The notes under the pieces are model-generated. The model saw only the letters and a list, made by a program, of their open reading frames with translations. It ran no database searches and was not told the DNA's origin. A stretch of DNA of 64,000 nt from Lysinibacillus_B sp031181585 (GTDB lineage Bacteria; Bacillota; Bacilli; Bacillales_A; Planococcaceae), in assembly GCF_047301505.1 (NCBI RefSeq), contig NZ_CP154840.1, positions 4,092,001 to 4,156,000 on the forward strand, written 5' to 3'. Shown here in pieces: positions 25,158 through 34,012 of this stretch. The position numbers were made by a program, and so were the translations under genes. Position 1 is the stretch's first letter; the number at the start of each line of letters is the position of its first letter.

Positions 25158-25196
25158 AAAAAGTAGAATCCCTCTAATATACGAAGGATTCTACTG
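25158..25196 (-). terminator. Terminator of exoA
   Basis: GTAGAATCC / GGATTCTAC perfect stem with a ~12-base loop and TTTTTT on the minus strand. Confidence 0.88.
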
Positions 25197-25197
25197 C

Positions 25198-25962
25198 TTA
25201 CATGCATAAATTTTCTACTTCAAGTTCAATCGGGCAATGATCACTGCCAAGTACATGAGGATGAATATCGGCCTTTTTCAATTGCGGCACAAGACGGTTG
25301 GACACGATAAAATAATCAATACGCCAGCCAATATTTCGCTCACGTACCTTTGCCATATAGCTCCACCAAGTATAAATATCGGTACGGTCCGGATAGAAGT
25401 GGCGGAAAGAATCTGTGAAGCCAGCTTCCAACAGCGCTTGCATTCTTCCTCTCTCCTCAATTGTGACCCCTGAGTTTCCTAGATTTGCTTTTGCATTTTT
25501 AAGGTCGATGTCTTGATAGGCGACGTTTAAGTCTCCACAATAAATGACCGGCTTTGTTGCATCAAGCTGCTTTAAATAAAGCGCGAGCCGGTCTTCCCAT
25601 TGCAGGCGGTACGGCAGCCGCGCAAGGTCTCGCTGGGCGTTTGGCGTATAGACATTCACTAAATAAAACTCTTTATATTCCAGCGTAATAATACGGCCTT
25701 CCGCCTCTGTTTCCTCTTCTCCCACGCCATACCAAACACTTAGCGGCTCATGTTTTGTAAAAATGGCGGTACCTGAATACCCCTTCTTTTGAGCGTAATT
25801 CCAATATTGATGATACCCTTCCAAAGCCAATTCTACTTGTCCGGCCTGACATTTTGATTCTTGTATACAAAAGAAGTCAGCGTCCATCGCTTTAAAGTAA
25901 TCCAGAAAGCCCTTTGTCACACAAGCACGAATACCATTCACATTCCACGAAATAAATTTCAT
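25198..25962 (-). CDS. exoA: Exodeoxyribonuclease III / AP endonuclease
   Basis: Cleaves DNA at abasic sites in base excision repair and degrades 3' ends. The 254-residue length matches Bacillus ExoA. Motifs of the Xth family are complete: MKFISWNVNGIRA, FCIQESK (Mg-binding Glu), NVYTPN, GDLNVAYQDID (catalytic Asp and Asn), IGWRIDYF and GSDHCPI (catalytic His). The start at 25962 is fixed by AAAAGGAG; an earlier in-frame start would extend into untranslated leader. Confidence 0.95.
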   Translation of the reverse strand: MKFISWNVNGIRACVTKGFLDYFKAMDADFFCIQESKCQAGQVELALEGYHQYWNYAQKKGYSGTAIFTKHEPLSVWYGVGEEETEAEGRIITLEYKEFYLVNVYTPNAQRDLARLPYRLQWEDRLALYLKQLDATKPVIYCGDLNVAYQDIDLKNAKANLGNSGVTIEERGRMQALLEAGFTDSFRHFYPDRTDIYTWWSYMAKVRERNIGWRIDYFIVSNRLVPQLKKADIHPHVLGSDHCPIELEVENLCM

Positions 25963-26030
25963 TTTTTCTCCTTTTACTATAAAGAAAGTTGCAGTTGTTC
26001 CCTTAAAAGAACAATTATTCATACACTTTA

Positions 26031-26060
26031 AAAAGGCCCGCCACCAAGTGGCGGACCTTC
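26031..26060 (-). terminator. Terminator of murB
   Basis: AAGGTCCGCCAC / GTGGCGGGCCTT with a 4-base loop, then TTTTT on the minus strand, close behind the murB stop. Confidence 0.9.
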
Positions 26061-26063
26061 ACT

Positions 26064-26993
26064 TTATAAAGTTTCATCCTCGCCTACGATTTTTACTTCC
26101 ATTTCCAAATCAATATTGAACTTTTCCTTTACTGTATATTGCACCATTTTAATGGTCTCAATATAATCGGTCGCTGTAGCGTTATTCTTATTTACAATAA
26201 AACCAGCATGTTTGGTAGAGACTTCCGCTCCACCAACACCTTTTCCCTGCAGACCGCTGTCTTGGATCAGTTTGCCCGCAAAGTAACCAGGCGGGCGTTT
26301 GAACACACTCCCTGCAGATGGGTATTCAAGGGGCTGTTTGGATTCACGCTGGTACGTCAAGTCCGCAATCTTTGCATCAATTTCTTGTTGGTCACCTTTA
26401 GCTAACTGGAATTTTGCGCTCAGTACATAATAACCATTTTTCGTAATAATGCTTTTTCGATAAGCTAACTCCAGTTCTTCCTTCGATAATACAAGGCGCT
26501 CTCCCTCTTGTGTCAGTACTGTGCAATCGATGATAACATCCTTGATTTCGCCGCCGTAAGCGCCGGCATTCATCGCCATTGCTCCACCAATAGATCCAGG
26601 AATACCGCAAGCAAACTCAAAGCCTGTCAAGCTTTCGGCTGCTACCTGTCTGGACACTTCTTTAATAAGTGCTCCTGCTTGTGCAATAACTATTTCGCCA
26701 TCAATGAGAATATGATCCAATTTGGCGAAATGCAGAACGATCCCACGGACACCTCCGTCTCGTACAACCATATTCGATCCATTACCAAGCATCAGTAACG
26801 GCACTTGATGCTTATGCGCATACTGAACGACCTTTTGCGCTTCCTCTTCCGTTTGGGGCATGACAAAAATGTCCGCATTGCCTCCTAATTTAGTCATTGT
26901 ATATTGCTTCAATGACTCATTACACTTAATACTTTGTGGATTTACAATATGAGCTAAATCCGATACCCATTTCTCTATTGTCATGCAAGCCAT
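26064..26993 (-). CDS. murB: UDP-N-acetylenolpyruvoylglucosamine reductase MurB
   Basis: Reduces UDP-GlcNAc-enolpyruvate to UDP-MurNAc with NADPH and FAD, the second committed peptidoglycan step. The 309 residues carry the FAD-binding NGSNMVVRDGGVRG, EFACGIPGSIGGAMAMNAGAYG (conserved Tyr/Asn loop) and YPSAGSVFKRP with the catalytic serine in the type II form. Two ATGs fit: 26993 with AAGGA at good spacing (used here) and 26984 three codons in. It is remote from the murF-ddl cluster and not cotranscribed with exoA, since a terminator lies between. Confidence 0.95.
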   Translation of the reverse strand: MACMTIEKWVSDLAHIVNPQSIKCNESLKQYTMTKLGGNADIFVMPQTEEEAQKVVQYAHKHQVPLLMLGNGSNMVVRDGGVRGIVLHFAKLDHILIDGEIVIAQAGALIKEVSRQVAAESLTGFEFACGIPGSIGGAMAMNAGAYGGEIKDVIIDCTVLTQEGERLVLSKEELELAYRKSIITKNGYYVLSAKFQLAKGDQQEIDAKIADLTYQRESKQPLEYPSAGSVFKRPPGYFAGKLIQDSGLQGKGVGGAEVSTKHAGFIVNKNNATATDYIETIKMVQYTVKEKFNIDLEMEVKIVGEDETL

Positions 26994-27002
26994 TCCCTTT
27001 CC

Positions 27003-27317
27003 TTACGTCCAATTTTGTGCCCACTTTTCAATTTCGCGAACAGCACCTTCTAAAGCTCGGCCCTTTTGTGTTAAAGAATATTCGACACGGACCGGCACCT
27101 CTGAATATACCTTACGCTCGACAACGCCTTCTTTTTCCAATTCCTTTAAACGTTCCGAAAGTAATCGCCCACTGATTGGCAAAGCAGACTCAATAGCGTT
27201 AAAACGTTGTGGCCCACTTAATAACTGATAAATAATCAAAGCCGTCCACCTTTTGCCGATTAGCTCCATCGCCTTGGCTAGCCGAGGACATAATGCTGTC
27301 TCTTTCATTTTGGTCAC
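27003..27317 (-). CDS. HxlR-family transcriptional regulator
   Basis: A 104-residue winged-helix MarR-like regulator. It has the N-terminal cysteine (ALCPRLAKAMELIGKRWTALII), the recognition region RFNAIESALPISGRLLSERLKELEKEGVVER, and the wing VRVEYSLTQKGRAL. HxlR proteins with this Cys often sense electrophiles or aldehydes. It is divergent from the yceI-type gene, 214 bases apart, which is its likely target. Its stop lies 9 bases before the murB start, so read-through into murB is possible. Confidence 0.88.
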   Translation of the reverse strand: MTKMKETALCPRLAKAMELIGKRWTALIIYQLLSGPQRFNAIESALPISGRLLSERLKELEKEGVVERKVYSEVPVRVEYSLTQKGRALEGAVREIEKWAQNWT

Positions 27318-27531
27318 CTCTACCTCGTTTATTTTAACGATATTTCAATTGAAAGTAAATTTTCCTTCACCTTTCTTATACTAATTTCCCTTTTTCCACT
27401 TAGTTATAAAAAGTAAGTCGTTTTTATACAAAAATACTTTATATTGTAATAAATACATACTTTTATTATATTGATGGTTTTTTCCATTTAATTTATCATT
27501 TATTACATAATGACATGAAGGAGGATTCTTT

Positions 27532-28056
27532 ATGGCCATTTTTACTGTGGACAAAGCACGTTCAGAAATCTGCTTTACCGTTCGGCATATGAGGATTTCG
27601 AAAGTAAAAGGCACTTTTGCCTCGTATAACGCCAAAATTGAGGCGCCAACTATAGCAGATCTTCATCGGAGTGTAATCGACATTGAAATTGACGTAGCAA
27701 GCATTTCAACAATGGATATAGCACGTGATCAGCACCTAATATCCGCAGACTTTTTTGATGCTGATCGATTCCCTAAAATTTATTTCAGTAAGACAAGCCT
27801 AACACAAGGCGAAGAAGGACTGCTCCAACTAACAGGTGATCTAACGATTAAAAATGTCACAAAAAATGTACTTTTTGATGTATTATACATAGGAAACGAG
27901 CCTAATGATTGGGGATCAGAAACCCATCGCTTTACATGTTCAACGGTAATTAACCGTAAAGATTTCGGCCTAATCTATAGTACGCTCATCGAAGCGGGTG
28001 GTACAATTATTGATGAACATATTCAAATCACGGTTTATATCGATATACATAATTAA
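27532..28056 (+). CDS. YceI-like lipocalin-fold protein
   Basis: A 174-residue member of the YceI family, whose beta-barrel binds polyisoprenoids or other apolar ligands. Family marks are FTVDKARSEICFTVRHMRISKVKGTF at the N-terminus, RDQHLISADFFDADRFPKIYF in the middle, and ITGDLTIKNVTK plus NRKDFGL later. There is no signal peptide, unlike the periplasmic E. coli relative, so it is cytosolic. The strong GGAGGA site and separate promoter make it monocistronic; it is divergent from the HxlR gene. Confidence 0.9.
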   Translation: MAIFTVDKARSEICFTVRHMRISKVKGTFASYNAKIEAPTIADLHRSVIDIEIDVASISTMDIARDQHLISADFFDADRFPKIYFSKTSLTQGEEGLLQLTGDLTIKNVTKNVLFDVLYIGNEPNDWGSETHRFTCSTVINRKDFGLIYSTLIEAGGTIIDEHIQITVYIDIHN

Positions 28057-28068
28057 TGTAAGAAAAGT

Positions 28069-28099
28069 GTATTTGTACCCTCTTTCCTGTACCAAATAC
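28069..28099 (+). terminator. Probable terminator of the yceI-type gene
   Basis: GTATTTG / CAAATAC with inner TAC/GTA, loop of about ten bases, and TTTTT 10 bases later. Imperfect T run. A second hairpin (CCTGCT / AGCAGG) lies at about 28168-28199. Confidence 0.4.
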
Positions 28100-28251
28100 G
28101 CAACTCACTTTTTATCCGTGTTAATAAAAGAATAAAAGCTGATCGGCAATGCCTTTACCACTAATATCCTGCTTCCTGACGCAGCAAGCTTTAGAGCAGG
28201 ACATATGCATATATATTTCTTCAACTCAAAAATTGATGCTATTTCAATTAT

Positions 28252-28284
28252 AAAAAAACTACCCACCTGCGATAGGTGGGTAGC
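28252..28284 (-). terminator. Terminator of the 5'-nucleotidase gene
   Basis: AGCTACCCACCT / AGGTGGGTAGTT with a 5-base loop and a run of seven T on the minus strand. Confidence 0.92.
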
Positions 28285-28289
28285 TTTGT

Positions 28290-30659
28290 TTATTTTAGTC
28301 GGAACTTACCAAATCCATTTTGATCTTCTCCAACATATTCGATATTGCTGCCTTCCGGAATATAGTTTTTGGCTACATCCGCAGTACGGAAGATAATGTT
28401 TGTATTAGCAGGGAACGCTGTAAATTTCCAGTTGTTATCCGCTGTTACGTTAATCGTACCCTTTTCAATAATATAGTCCACAATTGCCTCTCGGTTTTCA
28501 TATGCATAGACCGTCAAGTTTGAGCTATCTTCCTTCACAAATGTAGCCCCGTATGATCCACCTACTCGGTAGTTGTTCGCTACAACTAAAAATTCCTGCG
28601 TTAGATCAATTGGTTTTCCATTATATTGAACATTTTTAATACGGTTAGCCTTTTCATCTACTACAGCACCCCGACGGTCATATTTTGACGGAGAAGTCAC
28701 ATCAATTTCATATGTGATGCCATCTAATACGTCAAAATTGTAAGAACGGGCCTCTGCATCGATAATATTTTGCTCTTCAGTCGAAGCAGGATCAATTGTC
28801 GCAAATACGCCTGCTGCCATCTCTAGCCATTCGATAACTTCTGCACCTGTTACCTTCACAGTAGCTACTGTATTGTCAAAGTGGTAAATATCTGCCATAT
28901 TTTTAATTGCTAATGGACCGGCAGCAATATTTGTAAAATCCGCTGCATTTTCACGTGAGCCTGCCTTGAATGGAGCACCAGCAGATAGAATCGGCAGGTT
29001 TTCATCCTCCGTACCTGCTACTTGCTTCTTGATATAGGCAGTTTGAGCTGCAGTAATGATTTCAATAGAGGCAGTGTCTTGTACTAAGCCAAAATAGCTA
29101 TTGATTGGTGTTGCTGTTTCACCGACTGGTTGGCGGATATAATCAATTGTCCCCTCATGCGCTTCTTTTACTGTTGCAAGCACCTCTTGATCTGCCTGTA
29201 CGCCTTCGATTGAACGAATCTCTCCTGTACCATCGTTTACAACCCATTCACCATCTACTAGTTCAAGATCTAAATCAATTACCCCTAGGTAAGACCCATA
29301 AGAACCTGGCATGATTGTCGGTGTTCCATTGATTGTGCCCTTTTCAGAATCAACGTTTGTCAAATCTGCATAATCACCTGGGAATTTCGCATGCGAGTGT
29401 CCTGTGATGACTGCATCCACACCTTCTAGGGCCGTAATTTGGTAACCTACATTTTCTGTTCCTTTTACATATGTGTCAGACCCAATACCTGAGTGAGATA
29501 ACACAACAATAACGTCAGCGCCAGCCTCTTCCATTTGAGGGATAGTCGATTCTAATGCTTCAATTGGATCATCAACCGTTACTTTGCCTGTCAAATGGAT
29601 AGCATCCCAGCCTAAAATCTGTTGTGGAACAATACCTGTAATTCCTACATTAATCACATGCTTATCGCCATCTTCATCTACGACTTCCTGCTCTAAAATA
29701 GTATATGGCTTAAAGTAATTTTCTCCGGTAGCCGCATTTCGCACATTTGCGTTTACCCAATCGAACTCTGCATCATCCATTACTTCATCTAAGAAGTCCA
29801 GTCCGTAGTTAAATTCATGGTTACCAAGAGTCGCTGCATCGTAGCCTAAAATATTTAAGGCTGCTACAGCCGGATGCACCTCTCCCTGTTGTAATGGTTT
29901 TTTAAGAGCGGAGTAGGACCCAAGCGGTGTCCCTTGGATCAGGTCACCATTGTCAACAAGAATACTGTTTGCATTCTCGGACCGTGCTTCTTTAATAAGG
30001 GCCGCTGTATTTGCCAACCCGATCGTATTATCTTCTTTATCCGAATAATAGTTATAGTTTGCCAAGTTTGTATGGATATCTGAGGTACCTAATACACGTA
30101 ATGTTACTTTCTCTTCATCTTCTGTTCCTGGTGTAGGTTGCAGTTTTTCCACCAGGCGGTCTAATATATTTGCCATTTGCCCTGCTGTCACAATTTTAGT
30201 AGAACGGATTGTGCCATCCATAAAGCCTTGTAAAATATTCGCTGCTGCTGCATTTGCCATTGCCTGCTTATGCATAGTATCGATGTTTTTATTATCTTTA
30301 AATTTGTCTAATGTAGATAGCGGTGCATTCTCCATTTGCAAGCTGCGTCCAGCAATAACGAAAGCATGAAGCCTTGTTAGTTGTTGGTCTGGTGCAAACG
30401 TATCCTTATTAATTCCTGTAATTAATTTTAGCTCTACTGCCTTTTCTACATATGGAGCCAATTCTTTAGGAACATCTTTGAAGGTAATCGATTTTCCATC
30501 ACCAACTTCTACTCCTAGATGCTTAATCAGCTCTACTACATATTCTCCTCTTGTAACGGGCGCCTTTGGATTTTCTGCTGCCTCAGCAATATGAACCTGT
30601 CCAAATCCTGTTGCTAAAAACGCTGCTGCCAGTGTTCCTGTCATAATAGATTTACGCAT
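28290..30659 (-). CDS. SLH-anchored 5'-nucleotidase / 2',3'-cyclic phosphodiesterase
   Basis: Hydrolyses extracellular nucleotides to nucleosides and phosphate. The 789-residue precursor has a signal peptide (residues 1-27, ending HIAEAA), then about 150 residues with S-layer-homology-type repeats (TRGEYVVELIKHLG, ITFKDVPKELAPYVEKAVELKLITGI, TFAPDQQLTRLHAFVIAGR) for wall binding. A metallophosphatase domain follows with TSDIHTNL, VDNGDLIQG, LGNHEFNYG and GHSHAKFPG metal motifs, then the 5'-nucleotidase C-terminal domain (LPILSAGAPFKAG, ADIYHFDNT, NYRVGG). Start 30659 follows AGGAGGT by 6 bases. It is an exported, wall-attached phosphate or nucleoside scavenger. Confidence 0.9.
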   Translation of the reverse strand: MRKSIMTGTLAAAFLATGFGQVHIAEAAENPKAPVTRGEYVVELIKHLGVEVGDGKSITFKDVPKELAPYVEKAVELKLITGINKDTFAPDQQLTRLHAFVIAGRSLQMENAPLSTLDKFKDNKNIDTMHKQAMANAAAANILQGFMDGTIRSTKIVTAGQMANILDRLVEKLQPTPGTEDEEKVTLRVLGTSDIHTNLANYNYYSDKEDNTIGLANTAALIKEARSENANSILVDNGDLIQGTPLGSYSALKKPLQQGEVHPAVAALNILGYDAATLGNHEFNYGLDFLDEVMDDAEFDWVNANVRNAATGENYFKPYTILEQEVVDEDGDKHVINVGITGIVPQQILGWDAIHLTGKVTVDDPIEALESTIPQMEEAGADVIVVLSHSGIGSDTYVKGTENVGYQITALEGVDAVITGHSHAKFPGDYADLTNVDSEKGTINGTPTIMPGSYGSYLGVIDLDLELVDGEWVVNDGTGEIRSIEGVQADQEVLATVKEAHEGTIDYIRQPVGETATPINSYFGLVQDTASIEIITAAQTAYIKKQVAGTEDENLPILSAGAPFKAGSRENAADFTNIAAGPLAIKNMADIYHFDNTVATVKVTGAEVIEWLEMAAGVFATIDPASTEEQNIIDAEARSYNFDVLDGITYEIDVTSPSKYDRRGAVVDEKANRIKNVQYNGKPIDLTQEFLVVANNYRVGGSYGATFVKEDSSNLTVYAYENREAIVDYIIEKGTINVTADNNWKFTAFPANTNIIFRTADVAKNYIPEGSNIEYVGEDQNGFGKFRLK

Positions 30660-30910
30660 TTTCAACCTCCTGATATCCTTTGTCAGAAATAATTGTAAAT
30701 CATTTTTCTAAAAAATAACTGATTCTCTTTACCTATTTAGATACAATATTACTACAAAGTTATAACACATTAATGATATCAAAGAAGGAAAAATAGACAT
30801 TTATTCACCATACAACCCGCTAATATGACATACTATATAATCCTTCAATAGGTTGTCCTTCTTCTATTCAGACGTCTAATGTCCAACCGTACGACAAAAA
30901 ATGGAAAATA

Positions 30911-30936
30911 AAAAGACACTCCATCCGGAGTGTCTC
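30911..30936 (-). terminator. Terminator of azoR
   Basis: GACACTCC / GGAGTGTC with a 4-base loop, then TTTTTATTTT on the minus strand. Confidence 0.9.
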
Positions 30937-30943
30937 AATTTTT

Positions 30944-31585
30944 TTATTTTGCTGCTACTGAAGCCAATTTTTGAGCTGCTGCTTGTACTTTTTCTAAACC
31001 TGCTGCAATAATTGCTTCCGCATTTGCTGGATCAGCGTTATGGCCTTCAATTACTACTTCGTCTACTTTTGTCATGCCATAAACTCCGCCGATAACATTG
31101 TTGATGTATGTTGCTGACATTTCCATCGGAGCAGTTTCCGGTGTAGAATAGATGCCGCCACGTGCTGATAATACGATGTATTTTTTGTCAGTCATTAAAC
31201 TTACTAAGTTCCCGTTCTCATCATATTTAAATGAATAACCGGCACCATATGTGTAATCGATAAATGATTGTAATGCAGCTGGAATTGTCAAATTCCAAAG
31301 CGGGAAGGCAAATACTACTACATCAGCCGGAGTTAACGCTTCACGAGATTTGTTGAAAGCCGCTAAAGAAGCTGCTTGAATTTCTGATAGTTCTTCGCCT
31401 GCTTGTGCTTTACCGAAAGCGTTGAATAACTCTTGACCAAAGTAAGGCAGGTTTTCTTCGAATACATCAAATGTTGTTACATTTAGACCTTCCACTTTAG
31501 CAGCTTCCGCCATGAAAGCTTCGTACATTTTTGTTGAAACGCCATCTGGGCGATTGTTCGCTTTTACTACTAATACATTTGTCAT
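30944..31585 (-). CDS. azoR: FMN-dependent NADH-azoreductase
   Basis: A flavodoxin-fold quinone/azo reductase of 213 residues. It has the N-terminal VLVVKANNRPDGVSTKM phosphate-binding loop, FAFPLWNLTIPAALQSFIDY (FMN isoalloxazine loop) and VLSARGGIYS. In Bacillus, AzoR1/AzoR2 protect against thiol-reactive quinones. The high Ala content and favourable codons suggest good expression. Upstream AAGGAG fixes the start. Confidence 0.92.
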   Translation of the reverse strand: MTNVLVVKANNRPDGVSTKMYEAFMAEAAKVEGLNVTTFDVFEENLPYFGQELFNAFGKAQAGEELSEIQAASLAAFNKSREALTPADVVVFAFPLWNLTIPAALQSFIDYTYGAGYSFKYDENGNLVSLMTDKKYIVLSARGGIYSTPETAPMEMSATYINNVIGGVYGMTKVDEVVIEGHNADPANAEAIIAAGLEKVQAAAQKLASVAAK

Positions 31586-31702
31586 TTAGTATAGTCTCCT
31601 TAATTATTACGAATGTTTTTATCTCGAATTCAAGATATAGTTATATAATAATAGAGGAGCTTACTTTTTTCAACTAAATTACTATAATACTTTAGGCTGA
31701 AT

Positions 31703-32407
31703 TTATATTTCACACTCACCGTCGGAGCATGTTGCCCCCTCATCCCCTACAAGCTGAATAGACTTTTTCAAGCCTGCTTCTGCTGCCGCCTGTTCAATCG
31801 TCTGTGTAAATAAAGACTGCGGTTGGGCTCCTGAGATTCCGTATTTATTATTAAACACGAAAAAAGGTACGCCACGTACACCAATTTGTTGTGCTTCATA
31901 AATATCTGCCTCTACTGCATCTTCAAATTGATGGCTGGAAAGAACATTCTCTACCTTCTTTATATCAAGCCCTACCTCTTCTGCAAGCCGTTTTAATACT
32001 TCTGGACGACCAATTGCCTCTCCTTCTAGAAAATAAGCTTTCATAAGACGCTCATTGTAAGCAGGGGCTTTTCCTTGTTCATTCGCTAGTTTGGCTAATC
32101 GATGTGCCGCCGTTGTGTTAGCTGTCTTCATTTCATCAAAATTATAGTCTAGGCCGACCTCCTCAGCTCTTGCGGCAACATTGGCTGTCATTTTTTTTGT
32201 TTCTTCGATTGATAAATTATACTTCTTTGACAGTGCCTCGTAGATTGATTCTTCCGCATCTATAGGTGTAGACGGATCTAATAAAAAGCTTTTATATTCT
32301 ACTTCAATTTGTTTTTCATAGCCCGATTCCTTAATTGCTTTTTCTAATTGCCGTTTACCAATATAGCAAAACGGGCATACATAATCTGACCATACTTCTA
32401 TTTTCAT
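31703..32407 (-). CDS. DsbA-family oxidoreductase (FrnE-like)
   Basis: A 234-residue thioredoxin-fold protein with a helical insert, of the FrnE/2-hydroxychromene-2-carboxylate isomerase-like group. The N-terminal CPFC motif (Cys11, Cys14) supports dithiol redox activity rather than isomerase activity. GVRGVPFFVFNNKYGISGAQP near residue 160 carries the cis-Pro loop. A cysteine pair in the tail (ATCSDGECEI) may form a second redox or metal site. There is no signal peptide, so it is cytosolic. It follows azoR on the same strand but with its own ribosome site and a 117-base gap. Confidence 0.88.
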   Translation of the reverse strand: MKIEVWSDYVCPFCYIGKRQLEKAIKESGYEKQIEVEYKSFLLDPSTPIDAEESIYEALSKKYNLSIEETKKMTANVAARAEEVGLDYNFDEMKTANTTAAHRLAKLANEQGKAPAYNERLMKAYFLEGEAIGRPEVLKRLAEEVGLDIKKVENVLSSHQFEDAVEADIYEAQQIGVRGVPFFVFNNKYGISGAQPQSLFTQTIEQAAAEAGLKKSIQLVGDEGATCSDGECEI

Positions 32408-32535
32408 GTAGTGCGCCTCCTTTTTCTTTATTGTAACGAGGAGTTATTCGCTCCTACAATTAATACGCTCAGTGAATATTGCATGGACATTTACCCAATA
32501 CTTGATAAAAACTAAAAAAAGTAGGTTGGATAATT

Positions 32536-33906
32536 ATGAAAAAATCACTTTGGCTGGAAGCAAAAAAGCTAGTCTCGACTACAGAATTAACGCAGGATAG
32601 CAGATGCGAAATTTGTGTGGCAGGCGGGGGGCTATCAGGAATTTATACAGCTTACCTCTTAGCAAAGAATGGCCATGACGTCCTTTTACTCGAAGGCAAA
32701 GAATCAATTGGCGCTGGTGCAACTTCTTTTTCAACAGGAAAGCTCACAGTTCAGCATGGACTCAAGTATTCCAAGCTCCCATTAGAAGATGCAAAAATCT
32801 ATTATGAGGCGAACCATCAGGCAATTGAAAGGCTTCTAGAGCATTTGCCGCCTTCCCTTTACAATCGTTCTACATCCTATATATATGCAACAACAGAACA
32901 AGGGAAGATGGATTTACAAAAAGAATATGACGCTTATCAAGAAATTGGCATTCCTTCCCATGCGACAAACGAGACAGAATTGCCGTTTGATGTCATGCTG
33001 GCACTTGGTATTGAAAATGAAGTACAAGTTGATCCGACTGAATTAGTGACACATTTAGCTAACCTTGCGATTAAAGAAGGTGTTAGAATTCATACGAATT
33101 CACGTGTGACAACGGTAAATGAAGATTATGTACAACTAGCAAATGATGCTCGTGTTCATTTCCAAAAGCTGATTCTTTGCACACACTACCCAATTTCATC
33201 TCTTCCTAGAATGTACACAGCTAAGCTTGCTATCAAACGTTCCTATTTAACGGCTTCTCCAACGTCTGAACCGCTTAAGGGGCAGTACATCAGCGTAGAT
33301 GATCCAACCCGTACTCTTAGAACAGCCGAGGTTGCCGGAAAACTCTATTTCGTTTACGGAGGTGGAGAGCATCCAGCTGGAACTGTAACTGAGACAGATA
33401 ACTACTATGATACATTTACACAGGAGCTTCAAACAATTTTTAATCTTCCAGCACCTGAATATTTATGGAGTAATCAGGATATGCAGACTCCAGATGACGT
33501 CCCTTATGCAGGCCCTTTTGTGAATAGCAGCGATAAAATTTACATTGCAACTGGTTATGATCAGTGGGGACTGTCTAACTCCCTGGTAGCCGGAGAAATT
33601 TTAGCAAGTTATATGGACAAACAGGAACACCCTGCAAGCGCCATTTATAAACCGACTCGTCACCAAGGGCTGGAGGGATTACAGGAAGGCCTAAAGAATA
33701 CTGGTTTCATGGGAGCTGAGTTCGTTAAGGGGCATGTTGCCCGAAATGAAGCACCGACATGTACCCACCTAGGATGCAAGACAAGATGGAATGAAGGGGA
33801 TAAAACATGGGATTGCCCTTGCCATGGATCCCGCTTTAACGCAAAAGGACAGGTAATTGAGGGTCCTGCTGTTTATCCATTGGAGTTAGATAAAAAGGAT
33901 GCGTAA
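32536..33906 (+). CDS. FAD-dependent oxidoreductase with C-terminal Rieske domain (YhfW-like)
   Basis: A 456-residue two-domain protein. The DAO-type FAD domain begins with CVAGGGLSGIYTAYLLAKNGHDVLLLE (Rossmann GxGxxG) and continues with ATGYDQWGLSNS. The last ~60 residues hold a Rieske 2Fe-2S site: CTHLGC and CPCHGS, with His and Cys pairs in the usual spacing. This architecture matches B. subtilis YhfW; its substrate is unknown. The ribosome site TAGGTTGG is weak. It is divergent from the DsbA-like gene. Confidence 0.88.
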   Translation: MKKSLWLEAKKLVSTTELTQDSRCEICVAGGGLSGIYTAYLLAKNGHDVLLLEGKESIGAGATSFSTGKLTVQHGLKYSKLPLEDAKIYYEANHQAIERLLEHLPPSLYNRSTSYIYATTEQGKMDLQKEYDAYQEIGIPSHATNETELPFDVMLALGIENEVQVDPTELVTHLANLAIKEGVRIHTNSRVTTVNEDYVQLANDARVHFQKLILCTHYPISSLPRMYTAKLAIKRSYLTASPTSEPLKGQYISVDDPTRTLRTAEVAGKLYFVYGGGEHPAGTVTETDNYYDTFTQELQTIFNLPAPEYLWSNQDMQTPDDVPYAGPFVNSSDKIYIATGYDQWGLSNSLVAGEILASYMDKQEHPASAIYKPTRHQGLEGLQEGLKNTGFMGAEFVKGHVARNEAPTCTHLGCKTRWNEGDKTWDCPCHGSRFNAKGQVIEGPAVYPLELDKKDA

Positions 33907-33939
33907 AACATTATGTTATAAAATTACCTAAAAAAATAT

Positions 33940-33970
33940 AAAGACAAAGTCAAAAAATGACTTTGTCTTT
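33940..33970 (+). terminator. Terminator of the Rieske oxidoreductase gene
   Basis: AAAGACAAAGTC / GACTTTGTCTTT with a 7-base AT loop. It is flanked 7 bases later by a second terminator hairpin. Confidence 0.85.
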
Positions 33971-33976
33971 ATTCTG

Positions 33977-34005
33977 AAAGGATGCCTAAAACGGCATCCT
34001 TTTTT
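33977..34005. terminator. Terminator facing ppaC (bidirectional)
   Basis: AAAGGATGCC / GGCATCCTTT with a 6-base loop and T-rich flanks. On the minus strand it is the terminator after ppaC; on the plus strand it backs up the preceding hairpin. Confidence 0.8.
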
Positions 34006-34012
34006 GATAGGA

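Noticed and set aside
27381..27635. Minus-strand frame opposite the start of the yceI-type gene
   Set aside because: It overlaps the well-supported gene, has no ribosome site, and runs through its promoter region.
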